Of a stretch of DNA of 64,000 nt, positions 1-8,942 are shown one piece after another. The DNA comes from an uncultured Pseudovibrio sp. (lineage in GTDB: Bacteria; Pseudomonadota; Alphaproteobacteria; Rhizobiales; Stappiaceae). Made by a program: the position numbers and the translations under genes. A model generated the notes under the pieces. That model ran no database searches. It saw only the letters and a list, made by a program, of their open reading frames with translations, and had not been told where the DNA came from. Numbering within the stretch: position 1 is the stretch's first letter; each line of letters begins with the position of its first letter. The stretch covers positions 19,970 through 83,969 of the forward strand of contig CANMBS010000023.1 of the NCBI GenBank assembly GCA_947496145.1, written 5' to 3'.

Positions 1-511
1 GTACTTTTGCAGGCGGCACTTTACCAGCAGCGGTGATCTGACCTGTGAAAAAGCGTCCAAAGTTGTTACCAGCTTCAATAACTGCGCGGTAACCGGCGAT
101 GTTGGCCATGGATGACAGTGCATCCATCTTCTGTGCGCGCGAAATACGCGGCACCATATCCATCGCCAGCACGTTGACCTTCTTGTCGGCAAACTTTTGA
201 AGAAGCTCGCCATTTTGCGCTGGCCAGAAGAAGCTGATGACGGTTTGTCCCTCGTGGGTCAGCTCCAGTTCTGTTTCTTCAGGTGGGCGTACCTTGATAA
301 CAATATCACTGGTTTCCCAGAGCGTTTTCGCATCTGCGATAACCTTTACGCCAGCTTCTGTGTAATCTGAGTCAGAGAAATTTGCTGCGGCGCCTGCGCC
401 TGTTTCAATAGCACACTCGTATCCCAGTTTTTGCAACTGTCGGGCGCTGTCTGGTGTCAACGCGACCCGACGTTCCCCGTCAAGGACTTCCTTAGCAGCC
501 CCTATGATCAT
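1..511 (-). CDS. pntA: NAD(P) transhydrogenase subunit alpha, N-terminal part (cut by window start)
   Basis: The minus strand from an ATG at 511 reads MIIGAAKEVLDGERRVALTP and stays open to the window edge (about 170 codons). This matches the first NAD-binding domain of PntA, including the KE-x-x-x-GERRVALTP start shared with alanine dehydrogenase. It also has a D-x-V-x-R-I-S-R-A-Q-x-M-D-x-L-S-S-M-A stretch typical of transhydrogenase alpha subunits. The enzyme couples hydride transfer between NADH and NADP+ to proton movement at the inner membrane. An AAGAGG stretch lies about 9 bases before the ATG. The rest of the gene, and probably pntB, lie outside the window. Alanine dehydrogenase is the main alternative and is less likely. 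Confidence 0.85.
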   Translation of the reverse strand, partial: MIIGAAKEVLDGERRVALTPDSARQLQKLGYECAIETGAGAAANFSDSDYTEAGVKVIADAKTLWETSDIVIKVRPPEETELELTHEGQTVISFFWPAQNGELLQKFADKKVNVLAMDMVPRISRAQKMDALSSMANIAGYRAVIEAGNNFGRFFTGQITAAGKVPPAKV

Positions 512-1411
512 GTTATAACCTCTTGCCTGTTAATAGGTTTCCAGCAGAAATCGATGGTTACCAACTGTTCCGATCGTTTGTTGTTCTCAACTCCAGCCTA
601 GTGGCTGGCGCTGAATTTGTGCAATGCACCAAAAGCCCTAAACATAAACAAACTGTCTGAAGAAATCTTCAAAGCGGTTTATCTGTCAGGCAGGTTAAGC
701 TCCTTGGCGTAAACTGCAAGAACTCTCATAAACTTTGGAGTTTCCTCATGTTTAGAATGGACCCCGTTCAATTCCCAGTAGGGTAAAGCACTATTCGAAT
801 GTCAAAGCATAGCATTTACCCAAGTGTTATCGATCAAACTAAAGTGGCAGAATGATAAGTGAAATTGAATGAATCTCAATATAGCTCACATATATATGAT
901 CGGGTGGGAGTATAACCAGCGTTTTGCGCAGAAAATTCAGGATTATACTTACATAGCATTGCCGAAAAAGCCTGCTAAATCCCTCAGTATGATTGAAATT
1001 TAGTTTCCGGACAGACGGAAGTCACAGGCAGATATACCAGTTTATCATTGCAAATATATTTTAATCTACAGCCACGTTGCACGCAAAGCTTGTGCACAGG
1101 TGCGACATTACGCGCTTTGCGTTGGTTTGTGCGTTCCTTTGCAAGATAATGCGATTTTCTGCGTTACTATGAAAAAGTGCCGTAACCGCTCGCAGCACTT
1201 TCAAAGTCAGAAGCGCGTCACATCAACAGCCAGATGAAAACCTGTAAGATGTCAGATCGGTCTGTTTCAACGTACCCGAATGAAGCTTCGATATTTTACA
1301 GGATAACGACGCGCTGATCAGGCAAGTGCACGATGACGTCAGATGCAACGGCCTGTGCCATGCGCGGCTTCTGTCAACTCTGGCAGGACCTGACATGGAA
1401 TTTCTCAGGTC
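512..1411. other. 900-base intergenic region between pntA and the FAD oxidase
   Basis: No reading frame here has codon structure or a ribosome binding site that I would trust. The right part (1326-1411) only carries frames that shadow the oxidase gene. The stretch next to 511 should hold the pntA promoter. No tRNA, strong hairpin or repeat was recognised. Confidence 0.5.
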
Positions 1412-2512
1412 TCATAAAAACCGATTTGGAGAAAGAGCGGCGATGATGTCTTCTGGTAGTTCACCTGGACGCCCCAGGCAGAGGTCAGCAGTGAGTCCAG
1501 AGAGTGCTGGGGACGTTTGGATACCATAGCCACCTTGCCCGGCGAGCCAGAAGAACCCTTCGGTGTCTGGTGCAAAGCCAACCACGGGACTGCGATCATC
1601 TACAAAGCTGCGCAAACCAGCCCAGCTGTGTTCAACTCGTGTTACGGGAAAATTCACCGCATTTTCGAAACGGTGAAGCCCCTCCGCCAAAACCATATCA
1701 TCCACGAAGGCATCATGCGGTTCAACTGCATCTGCATCTACAGGTGAAACCAGCAGTTTGCCCGCTTCCGGTTTAGCGTAGAAAGGCTCACCCCCTCCTT
1801 CAAACAAAGGCCAGTCAGCGCTGTCTATTCCTTCCGGCAAGGGAAGGATTGCAGCTGTTCTGCGTTTTGGCACCAGACCGATCTTCGCGACACCAGCAAG
1901 CCCGGCAACCTGATCTGCCCAGGCGCCTGCTGCATTGATCAGCACCGGTGCGCAAAATTCACCCTTTGGAGTGGTTACATGCCATTGACCATCAACTCGC
2001 TCGATTTGCGTTGCAGGTGCAGAAACAACGATTTCTCCTCCTCGGGACCTTAAGAGACGTGCGTATCCCTGAAACAACCGGTCTACGTCTATATCAAACG
2101 CATTCGGCTCATAAAGCGCACTGGAAAACTTCTCAGTGTTCAGGACAGGCACCATCTTCAACGCATCTTCTATGCTGCACTGCTCAAGGCCAACTGCATC
2201 CTCCTCGAAGGTTTCCAGCTGTTCTTCCTTACCTTCTTCTGCAAGCATAAGAAGACCGCGCTGTGAAAGAACAGATCCCTCACAAATCCCCTGCGGGTCC
2301 ATGAGCGTTGCTTCCGACGCTGCATTGAGTGCGCGAATAACGCTATTTCCGTAATTGCGAATAAAAACGGCAGCGGACCGTCCTGTGGAGTGGTGGCCAA
2401 TCACCTCCTCCATTTCAAGCAGAGTGGTCTTGCCGTATTCTGCAAGCTGCGAGCCAGCGCTAATGCCAGCAATACCACCACCAATAATGAGAAAGCTGCA
2501 AGTCTCTTTCAT
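1412..2512 (-). CDS. FAD-dependent oxidoreductase of the DAO family (amino-acid or amine oxidase type)
   Basis: A 366-residue protein opens with the dinucleotide-binding signature FLIIGGGIAGISAGSQLA, then an E at the end of the second strand (LLEMEE) that would hold the FAD ribose. Further on are the substrate-domain block NAAGAWADQVAGLAG and the C-terminal WLAGQGGYGIQTSPA, both typical of the glycine/D-amino-acid/sarcosine oxidase (DAO) family. I place the start at 2512, because a GGGGGGA stretch precedes that ATG and the upstream Met at 2554 has none. It faces a TRAP binding protein gene, so imported and oxidised substrates may be linked, but the substrate is unknown. Dehydrogenase rather than oxidase activity is possible. 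Confidence 0.75.
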   Translation of the reverse strand: MKETCSFLIIGGGIAGISAGSQLAEYGKTTLLEMEEVIGHHSTGRSAAVFIRNYGNSVIRALNAASEATLMDPQGICEGSVLSQRGLLMLAEEGKEEQLETFEEDAVGLEQCSIEDALKMVPVLNTEKFSSALYEPNAFDIDVDRLFQGYARLLRSRGGEIVVSAPATQIERVDGQWHVTTPKGEFCAPVLINAAGAWADQVAGLAGVAKIGLVPKRRTAAILPLPEGIDSADWPLFEGGGEPFYAKPEAGKLLVSPVDADAVEPHDAFVDDMVLAEGLHRFENAVNFPVTRVEHSWAGLRSFVDDRSPVVGFAPDTEGFFWLAGQGGYGIQTSPALSGLTADLCLGRPGELPEDIIAALSPNRFL

Positions 2513-2950
2513 GGTCCCCCCTAAAAGATCAAAGTGTTTTAGCACAAGAAACACAAACCCGCAGACAAATGCACCATTGATGGAATCCTATGGTCACTTC
2601 CATTGTGCAGATTACCAGAGACAAAGGCGCGGCAACGCAACAAGCAGGTCAGTTGCAACATGCCGTTCTCACGACAATTACGTCTGGTCGACCACTTTAA
2701 AAATAGCTTCATTCTTTTCGTTTTCTGAGCGCGGAAACCAGATAGCGCGAATCCTATCGACTTCTCCCTGTTAAAAGCTGGTTTTCTCTCAGATTCAGGA
2801 GGTAATTGACGCTAGGTGCTCTGAGAATGAATTCTCCTCAATTATCAAGGTAATTGGCAAGTCATAATGAGCACGAGTCAAAGCATCGAAAATTCCCGGG
2901 TTTCTCCCACTTTTTAGCTTCAGGATCCGTTCCATAAGAAAATCAGAGGA

Positions 2951-2969
2951 AATTTTGGTCGACCTTTTT
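2951..2969. promoter_or_regulatory. Candidate operator, copy 1 (AATTTTGGTCGACCTTTTT)
   Basis: A 19-base word with a GGTCGACC palindromic core. It recurs 311 bases downstream with one mismatch. The GGT-N2-ACC type core resembles GntR/FadR-family operators. The binding protein is not encoded nearby, so the assignment is inference. Confidence 0.35.
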
Positions 2970-3261
2970 TACTATACTCATTCTAATTCCACGATAGATT
3001 GCATGCATTACAACGAGAACTTATAGGTGATCAGGCAAGTTACCTGCTCTTATATGCAAATGAAACCGAAATACCTCTAAATTTGATAGGTTAGTTATTT
3101 AATCGATGAGAAAACAATAAGTTAAGCAAGTCATATTCATACCCATTATTATTCAAATATCTAAACTAATTCAAATAATTGAGCTATAAGCTACTAGTGC
3201 TCTTTCTGATAATGCGCCGGAAGGCTGGTCTGTTATCCTCCGTGCCAACACTTATTTTCAT

Positions 3262-3280
3262 AATTTTGGTTGACCTTTTT
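3262..3280. promoter_or_regulatory. Candidate operator, copy 2 (AATTTTGGTTGACCTTTTT)
   Basis: Second copy of the 19-base word, differing from copy 1 at one core position and lying about 120 bases before the dctP start. A half-like ATTGGTCAG follows at 3286-3294. The position fits a regulator of dctP. This is seen in sequence only. Confidence 0.35.
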
Positions 3281-3402
3281 ATAAAATTGGTCAGAAATAC
3301 TGATCAAGAGGTGCGGGCATAGGGGAGACCAGCTCCATTTCTGAATTTCGGGATTGTGTGCCAGACAGCTCGCTCAGGCACCGCTAGGGAGAATTGACTA
3401 TA

Positions 3403-4386
3403 ATGTTCCGCAAGTCTCATTTTATTGGCGCCGTTCTTACTTCTGCTCTTATGGTGGGCGCAACTGTTGCAGAGGCTAAGACACTCAAGGTTAGCCATAA
3501 CCTGCCAACCGACAACCCGGCACACATTTCACTGGAGTTCATGGCTAAGCGCGTAAAAGAGCTTTCCGGCGGCGATGTAAAAATGCGCATCTTTGCAAAC
3601 GCTCAGCTTGGCACTCAGCGTGAGTCTGTTGAACTGATGCAAAATGGTCTTCTGGACATGGCACGCTCTAACGCTGCTGAGATGGAAGCGTTTGAAGAAT
3701 CCTACTCTGCACTAACCCTCCCCTACATCTTCGAGAGCGAAGATCACTATTACAAAGTGTTGAGCTCTGATGTTGCCGAAGACGTCTTCATGGCTTCCAA
3801 AGACAAGGGCTTTATTGGTCTGGCATTCATGGTTGACGGCTCACGTTCTTTTTATGCCAATAAAGAGATCAACAGTCCTGCAGACCTGAAGGGCATGAAG
3901 ATCCGCGTACAGCCTTCCCCATCCGCGATTCAGATGGTTGAACTTCTTGGCGGCGCACCAACCCCAATCTCGTTCGGTGAACTGTACTCTGCTTTGCAGC
4001 AGGGCGTGGTAGACGGCGCTGAAAACAACCCGCAGGCTCTGGTTGACGTGCGCCATGGCGAAGTTGCGAAAGTCTACTCCCGCGACGAACACACCATGAT
4101 CCCGGGCGTTCTGATGATCTCCACCAAAGTGTGGAATGGCCTTGACGCTGACGGACAGAAAGCTTTGAAAACAGCCGCTCGTGAAATGATGGATTACCAT
4201 CGCGACCTTTACAACAAGCAGACCCTTGAAGCAATTGAAGCTGCAAAAACGAAGCTTGAAGTGAAATTTGTTGAAGTTGAAAAAGCTCCGTTCATCAACG
4301 CAGTCCTGCCAATGCACGATGCGCTTGCTGCTAAGTCTGAAAAAATGGCTGATCTGGTTGCGCGCATCAAAGGTCTGGCAAAATAA
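3403..4386 (+). CDS. dctP: TRAP transporter solute-binding protein, DctP family (orphan)
   Basis: A 327-residue periplasmic binding protein. A Sec signal peptide (basic MFRKSH, hydrophobic run, AEAKT cleavage zone near residue 25) precedes KVSHNLPTDNPAH, then the TRAP blocks QLGTQRE and DLKGMKIRVQPSPS (the conserved ligand Arg is in KIRV) and GVVDGAENNP. These define the DctP family. I start at the ATG at 3403, since AGGGAG lies 11 bases upstream, whereas a TTG at 3394 is too close. No DctQ or DctM gene is adjacent; the only membrane pair in the window is the one at 36 kb with its own DctP. It may therefore share membrane subunits encoded elsewhere. The ligand is unknown. Confidence 0.9.
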   Translation: MFRKSHFIGAVLTSALMVGATVAEAKTLKVSHNLPTDNPAHISLEFMAKRVKELSGGDVKMRIFANAQLGTQRESVELMQNGLLDMARSNAAEMEAFEESYSALTLPYIFESEDHYYKVLSSDVAEDVFMASKDKGFIGLAFMVDGSRSFYANKEINSPADLKGMKIRVQPSPSAIQMVELLGGAPTPISFGELYSALQQGVVDGAENNPQALVDVRHGEVAKVYSRDEHTMIPGVLMISTKVWNGLDADGQKALKTAAREMMDYHRDLYNKQTLEAIEAAKTKLEVKFVEVEKAPFINAVLPMHDALAAKSEKMADLVARIKGLAK

Positions 4387-4415
4387 CTATAAAAACACCG
4401 GGCAATAAACTTGAA

Positions 4416-4446
4416 CCTCCGCCTTATCAAAGGCGGGGGTTTCTTT
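4416..4446 (+). terminator. Rho-independent terminator after dctP
   Basis: The stem CCTCCGCCTT (4416-4425) pairs with AAGGCGGGGG (4430-4439), with one G-T pair and a four-base loop, followed by TTTCTTT. It lies 30 bases after the dctP stop. Confidence 0.8.
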
Positions 4447-4508
4447 ATGTTCAGCCCCGACAGCTTATCCAGTGATGACGGAAGATTGGTCTGATAACAG
4501 GCCCGGCC

Positions 4509-5297
4509 TCAATCCGGCTCTACCTTAATTCCAAGCCCCTGCAACAGATGGTGTTGCTGGCTGGCTGATATAAGCATACCGCGATATCCACGCAGAGTGG
4601 TCAGAAAGAGTGCTCCCACATCTGCCTCTCGTAAGTCAGCGTAGGTTAGATCCAGACCATCCGTTTCAACATCAGTTAAAGAACTGCGACGCAGATCTGC
4701 ATTCACCAGCGAAGTATTGGCCAGGTTACTGCCTGAAAGGTCACAGTCCGTCATCGTGCAGTCTTCCAGATTCAGATCACACAAAGTGGCATAAGTCAGC
4801 AAACAGTCAGTGAAGGCTGCCCTTGGCTTTAATGCGCGCTTTGAGTACACACGGCCAAAATCACAGCCCTCAAGTGAAGCCCCGGTCATTCGGGAGTTTT
4901 GAAACGCGATGCCAGACATTTGTGCGTAAGGAAAGGTTGTTAAGCGGAGATCGCAGTTATGAAACTCTGCATCACTCAGATCACTGTGTCGAAAACACCC
5001 GCCATTCCTTGTATCTGTATAATAAAAACTACAATTTTCAAACTTAGCAGCACGCAAATCGCAACTTTTGAAGAAAGCGGCTGGAAACTGCACGTTCTTC
5101 CAAACAGTTTCACGTAGATCCAGATTATTAAACTCACTGCCCGGCTCAAAGAAGCAATCGCGAAACTCTATATCTCGCAGGTCCGCCCCTTCCAGCCATG
5201 CAATGTCCAGCTCCGCATTCTCAATTGGTCCACCAGCTCTCAGCAGCTCTGAGAAACGTGGGAAGGTAAGCAGCTCGATTGCTTGTGATGAAGTCAT
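4509..5297 (-). CDS. Pentapeptide-repeat protein
   Basis: About 262 residues with many A(D/N)LXX-type five-residue repeats: for example EGADLRDIEFRDCFFEP, DLRAAKFENCSFYY, DLSDAEFHNCDLR and, near the end, NADLRRSSLTDVETDGLDL. The repeats are interrupted once by a short non-repeat segment (YSKRALKPRAAF), as in QnrB-like proteins. This fold is a right-handed quadrilateral beta-helix. Some members protect DNA gyrase from quinolones, but that function cannot be claimed here. The start is uncertain: ATG at 5297 (MTSSQAIELL) or an upstream ATG at 5351. Neither has a clear ribosome binding site. Confidence 0.75.
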   Translation of the reverse strand: MTSSQAIELLTFPRFSELLRAGGPIENAELDIAWLEGADLRDIEFRDCFFEPGSEFNNLDLRETVWKNVQFPAAFFKSCDLRAAKFENCSFYYTDTRNGGCFRHSDLSDAEFHNCDLRLTTFPYAQMSGIAFQNSRMTGASLEGCDFGRVYSKRALKPRAAFTDCLLTYATLCDLNLEDCTMTDCDLSGSNLANTSLVNADLRRSSLTDVETDGLDLTYADLREADVGALFLTTLRGYRGMLISASQQHHLLQGLGIKVEPD

Positions 5298-5777
5298 GAA
5301 ATGCACCCGGACAAAACGTTTTGTAAACCTTGCCACGTCGCATGTGGGCATTCAATACAAGAACGACACCTGCCAACGAAAATAGCCGGCATCGCCCCTT
5401 GAAATATGGAGGGCTGAGCCGGCTGGAAATAAATAAATAAAAAGTCAGCTTGCTCCCCCAAAAAAAAGCAAACCATTATTTCAGCAAGCGCGAGGAGCGA
5501 ACCGCTGCAACGGACGAACCTTCTGTGCTAAAGCTGCCCCTTGGAAGCCTTGCTCCCGAAGCCTCTCGCTTACTGATCTCAGCTTAGCCAGAAACCAGTT
5601 TGCCGACTTGATACAATTGCACTAATTTAATGAAAGAACTTAAAAAATTCTAAAATCTTCTTCTAACTACTTGTTATTTAAAATTAAAATTTTTCATCCC
5701 TCCTTTCACTATTATGTTTGGCACACAGAACTTACAGAAATGCCAAGGACCTCAGGCCCTCTCTTACATCAACTTCG
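5298..5777. other. Intergenic region between the pentapeptide gene and the luxR-type gene
   Basis: About 480 bases with A/T-rich runs and short AAATAAATAAATAAA-like repeats near 5430. Nothing coding is supported apart from the possible 54-base N-terminal extension of the pentapeptide gene. The promoter of that gene and the terminator of the luxR-type gene should lie here. Confidence 0.45.
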
Positions 5778-6920
5778 CTATGCCCACGGAAACCGAGAGA
5801 GCGTGGTCATCACAAGACGCAAAATTTCTGTTTGCGATCTCACATCCAGTCGGCGTGAGATATTTGCGATGTGGTTGCGAACCGTGTTGTACGTGATCCC
5901 CAGCTGGTCAGCGGCTTCACGGGTTGAGGCTCCATTTGTCAAAACCTTTACAACCTCGGTCTCCTTCGGCGTCAGATCAAGTAAGTGACTGATCATCTTG
6001 TCTGGCACCTCTGCAAAATCCGTTGGATCAAATACCATAACAAGACAAAGCTTTGGCAGGACCAAAAATTGCGAAAGATATGCCGGAGGCTCATTGAGTG
6101 TTTCAACGGCCTGAGTAAACACAAGCGTGTTTGGCCCGATTTCATTGCGCACCACCACCGGCTTTGGCGCAGTGTTACGCACAATAGCCTGCCGGATAGC
6201 TGCTTCCAGGGCTGCCGCCTCCTGAGACGCTTTTGCAGCGATCTTTCTGCAACGGCCCACATGAAGGTTTGCATGATGCCCCAGTAGTTTCTCTGCCCGT
6301 TCATTCATCGCCTGCACGCAACCGCATTCATCCACCACCAAGGCACTGAACGGCATTTGCTCCAACCAGAACTTCCCAACCCCGTTACACGGTGTGCTGA
6401 CCTCACGTATCTGACGCTGAAGTGCAAGTTCCAATGCATTCTGGAAATGAGGCTGTAAGGCCGCAACCTCCTGAAAAAGCAGCTCTTCATCCGCTTCAGA
6501 AACCGCATCAGGCAGACAGATGTTAACGTAGGAACAGCTTCCGTTCTGCCGTCCGATCATCATCGCAATAGAACGATCAATATTGTTGTTCTTTTCAATG
6601 AAGCTGGAGAGGTACTCTGGATGCACATCTGCTTTGCGAACATGGTGATGTATCCGAAGGGGTTGCCCCAGATTCGCGCGCGCCAGCACGGGAGGCAGAG
6701 GATTATGTTGCGCTACATGCGCAAAGCTATCATGGAACTCCTGTTCAACATTGAGCACAGTGCGAGAGGTGTAGTGCCGGTCATCTAATCGCTGAACATT
6801 GATGGCAAACGGAAACTCAGCATATTTTTCCCGCAGGTGCTCCAGCGCATTCTCAAGTGGCTCTTCATTCAAGAAGGTGCGAAAGATATCACTTATGCTT
6901 TGTTCAAGAAGCGGTGTCAT
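5778..6920 (-). CDS. LuxR-family transcriptional regulator
   Basis: 380 residues. The C-terminal 65 residues form a LuxR/FixJ-type helix-turn-helix: LTPKETEVVKVLTNGAST-REAADQLGITYNTVRNHI, ending close to the C-terminus. The first 300 residues hold no recognisable autoinducer-binding or receiver domain. A middle part (FSALVVDECGCVQAMNERA) reads like a PAS-type sensor segment. Such proteins are one-component or partner-dependent activators. It is monocistronic, and its upstream region holds two perfect 12-base palindromes that could be operators. The signal is unknown. Confidence 0.8.
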   Translation of the reverse strand: MTPLLEQSISDIFRTFLNEEPLENALEHLREKYAEFPFAINVQRLDDRHYTSRTVLNVEQEFHDSFAHVAQHNPLPPVLARANLGQPLRIHHHVRKADVHPEYLSSFIEKNNNIDRSIAMMIGRQNGSCSYVNICLPDAVSEADEELLFQEVAALQPHFQNALELALQRQIREVSTPCNGVGKFWLEQMPFSALVVDECGCVQAMNERAEKLLGHHANLHVGRCRKIAAKASQEAAALEAAIRQAIVRNTAPKPVVVRNEIGPNTLVFTQAVETLNEPPAYLSQFLVLPKLCLVMVFDPTDFAEVPDKMISHLLDLTPKETEVVKVLTNGASTREAADQLGITYNTVRNHIANISRRLDVRSQTEILRLVMTTLSRFPWA

Positions 6921-7021
6921 AGCAGCTTATGGGCACACGGTTCACTAAAATAATCTTGGCAACAAAATCAGTTCCTCTGGTAAGCGCCCTGACTTGAACA
7001 GAACCGCTCATCAAAGGGATT

Positions 7022-7033
7022 GACCATATGGTC
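7022..7033. promoter_or_regulatory. Palindrome GACCATATGGTC upstream of the luxR-type gene
   Basis: A perfect 12-base dyad about 100 bases before the regulator start at 6920. The size and position fit an operator, possibly autoregulatory. A related GACCATGATAT follows at 7046. Inference from symmetry only. Confidence 0.35.
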
Positions 7034-7066
7034 CAAAATTAAACAGACCATGATATACCAGCAATC

Positions 7067-7078
7067 ATACTTAAGTAT
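7067..7078. promoter_or_regulatory. Palindrome ATACTTAAGTAT upstream of the luxR-type gene
   Basis: A second perfect 12-base dyad, 34 bases from the first and in an AT-rich stretch. It could be an operator or part of a promoter. Weak evidence. Confidence 0.25.
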
Positions 7079-7418
7079 ATTTTTTCGATATTGATACTTG
7101 TTATTTGCTTTTAAAACCAGAGAACTCTCGGGTACTTTGTGACAGGGGAAGTGCCAATAATCACTAAACACTTTTTATGTCGCCTCACCTCTCTATAAGA
7201 TTCCCCCACCTCACTGCTACAACTTTAAGTTTATAAAATAAAATCACAGCCGTCATTTTGACTTGATTCATACGAGACTTACTTTGCGTAAGTCGAGATA
7301 TCTGTACTCGCGATTGGATGAAAAAATGATCCTGTTTTCACCAGTTCCCGCTCAAACTCCGCTGTACTGATGCAATGGACACCGGGACTTTCTGTGCCAC
7401 CTGCTTCAAAATCGTCAC

Positions 7419-8624
7419 TTAACGGTCAGCACGAGGTCTGGTCAGAATGCTCCAGTACTTTGCACAGAACAGCAGGAAAGCTGCGACCCAACACGCTGCC
7501 GAGACAGCCAGTTCCAGAAAGTAGGCTTGCGGGAAAAACAAAATGCCAAACACACGCACAGCAGCACTGGATACGATGAAGCAATAGATTGCCACTTCAA
7601 CCCAACCGGCGATCAATGGTCGACCAGAATGGCCCAGAGCGCTGCGTGTCATCATCGCAAGCATCATACCCGCCATAGAGCCGACCGTGATTGCATGAAT
7701 GGCAAGCACCTGATCCCAGGGCGCGTCCAGTAAAGCACCAGCACGTAACAGCAAAGCAAGTGGCAACCATGCATATGACACTGGCAAAATCCAGAGGATT
7801 GGCTTTTTGAGCGTGATGTGTGGACGCCAAAGGCCGATTTTCACAAGATGCAACCCACCAAGCACAAGCAGCAGAACAGCTCGCAAGGTGGCAGCCTCAT
7901 AACTCATTCCCCAATAGATATCGCTGACCAGCAAGAGGAGCATGCCGACGCCGATAGCATCTTCAAGACGCTGATTGCGCACTGCACGCTTCACTCCCAG
8001 CGCATTGTTGGTGAACAATGGAATGATGCGCCCGCCAATAACCGTTATGAAAATCGCAAAGACGTCAATCGCCCAGAGGAAAACATCAGAACTGTCATAA
8101 TTCAGCAGATCAAGCGCCACTGCATGAAACAAGGCGTTTCCCACTGCCAGAACCAGAAGAAGCCCCACTGTAAAGTAGTTTCGTTTGTTTTTTGCCTGCA
8201 AAAGCGGGATTGCAATGCCCAGAGCAGCAAGTGGCAGGAAAAGGAGGTCCAGCACCTGACCAATAGCACCACCACCAGCAAAAAGAAGAACACGCGCCGC
8301 CAGCCACAAGGCAAGCAACCCGCCTAAAGCGAAACCGTTTGGTGTTTTGCGTCCTGTCCAGTTCTGCACAGCGGTGAACAGGAACCCAACTAAAATAGCA
8401 ACGCCGAAACCAAATATCATTTCATGAGAGTGCCAGAGAACACCTTCAAGAGGTCCGTTGATCTCAATCACCCCAAACACGGAGGCAACCCATAACGGCA
8501 GACTGATTGCGGCATAGGCTGCACCAGCAAGATAAAATGGGCGGAAGCCAAGAGATAAAAAAGCGTCCCATGAGAACGCTGTGTTTGACGCCGGGAGGTT
8601 CGTCATAGTCTGAGTTTGCTGCAT
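7419..8624 (-). CDS. nnrS: NnrS family membrane protein (nitric oxide stress associated)
   Basis: About 401 residues with roughly twelve hydrophobic segments and the NnrS family landmarks: LSLGFRPFYLAGA near the N-terminus, WHSHEMIFGFGVAILVGFL, GGRIIPLFTNNAL, and HAITVGSMAGMMLAMMTRSALGHSGRPL. Conserved His residues in these blocks are thought to hold heme and copper. NnrS proteins protect against nitric oxide or nitrosative stress, and their genes are usually driven by FNR/NnrR-type regulators; a near-perfect box of that kind lies upstream at 8760. The start could be 8666, 8624 or 8606. None has a clear Shine-Dalgarno sequence, and I chose the one closest to the usual family length. No denitrification gene is adjacent. 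Confidence 0.88.
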   Translation of the reverse strand: MQQTQTMTNLPASNTAFSWDAFLSLGFRPFYLAGAAYAAISLPLWVASVFGVIEINGPLEGVLWHSHEMIFGFGVAILVGFLFTAVQNWTGRKTPNGFALGGLLALWLAARVLLFAGGGAIGQVLDLLFLPLAALGIAIPLLQAKNKRNYFTVGLLLVLAVGNALFHAVALDLLNYDSSDVFLWAIDVFAIFITVIGGRIIPLFTNNALGVKRAVRNQRLEDAIGVGMLLLLVSDIYWGMSYEAATLRAVLLLVLGGLHLVKIGLWRPHITLKKPILWILPVSYAWLPLALLLRAGALLDAPWDQVLAIHAITVGSMAGMMLAMMTRSALGHSGRPLIAGWVEVAIYCFIVSSAAVRVFGILFFPQAYFLELAVSAACWVAAFLLFCAKYWSILTRPRADR

Positions 8625-8759
8625 TTGATCTATCTTAGCGCAGGGAGGAGGATCTGCGCACATCATCGTCTTTTAAAAAAAGCAACGTAACATTGTGCGC
8701 ACGCACGGAATGCCCAAGCTCTCTGTCAAAACATATAAACATGAGAAGAATAGTCATAT

Positions 8760-8773
8760 TTGATCAATATCAA
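8760..8773. promoter_or_regulatory. FNR/NnrR-type box TTGATCAATATCAA
   Basis: Exact match to the TTGAT-N4-ATCAA consensus of FNR/Dnr/NnrR regulators. It is about 94-136 bases upstream of the nnrS start, depending on the start chosen. It also lies upstream of the divergent DUF930 gene, but the nnrS link is the expected one. Confidence 0.8.
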
Positions 8774-8942
8774 ATAAATTCCAGTTTGACGGCTTCTGGG
8801 CTGATCCTTTAAGACCTGATTGGCTTAACCGCACGTTTTCACCCGTGCAAAACCTGACTTGCAGACATATTCGAGCAAGGACTGCCGAACTTTTGCCCTC
8901 TTCAACTTTGAGTATGGCGTGTGCGAAAGGAGAAGCGTAAAG

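Larger units (their letters stand above)
2513..3402. other. 890-base divergent intergenic region between the FAD oxidase and dctP
   Basis: AT-rich sequence without a supportable gene. It contains two near-identical 19-base words, described separately, and must hold the promoters of both flanking genes. The plus-strand frame over 2355-2774 runs through the oxidase gene and has no homology that I recognise. Confidence 0.5.
6921..7418. other. Intergenic region upstream of the luxR-type gene
   Basis: About 500 bases lying upstream of the luxR-type gene and downstream of nnrS. It holds two 12-base palindromes near 7020-7080, listed separately. No coding frame is supported. Confidence 0.5.

Noticed and set aside
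2355..2774. 139-codon plus-strand frame across the FAD oxidase start
   Set aside because: It overlaps the well-supported oxidase gene on the other strand, has no ribosome site and no recognisable protein pattern.
5400..5470. AAATAAATAAATAAA run as an SSR or origin-like element
   Set aside because: Too short and without DnaA boxes or related motifs nearby.
7818..8327. 169-codon plus-strand frame inside nnrS
   Set aside because: It is antisense to conserved NnrS membrane segments; its composition is that of an antisense shadow.
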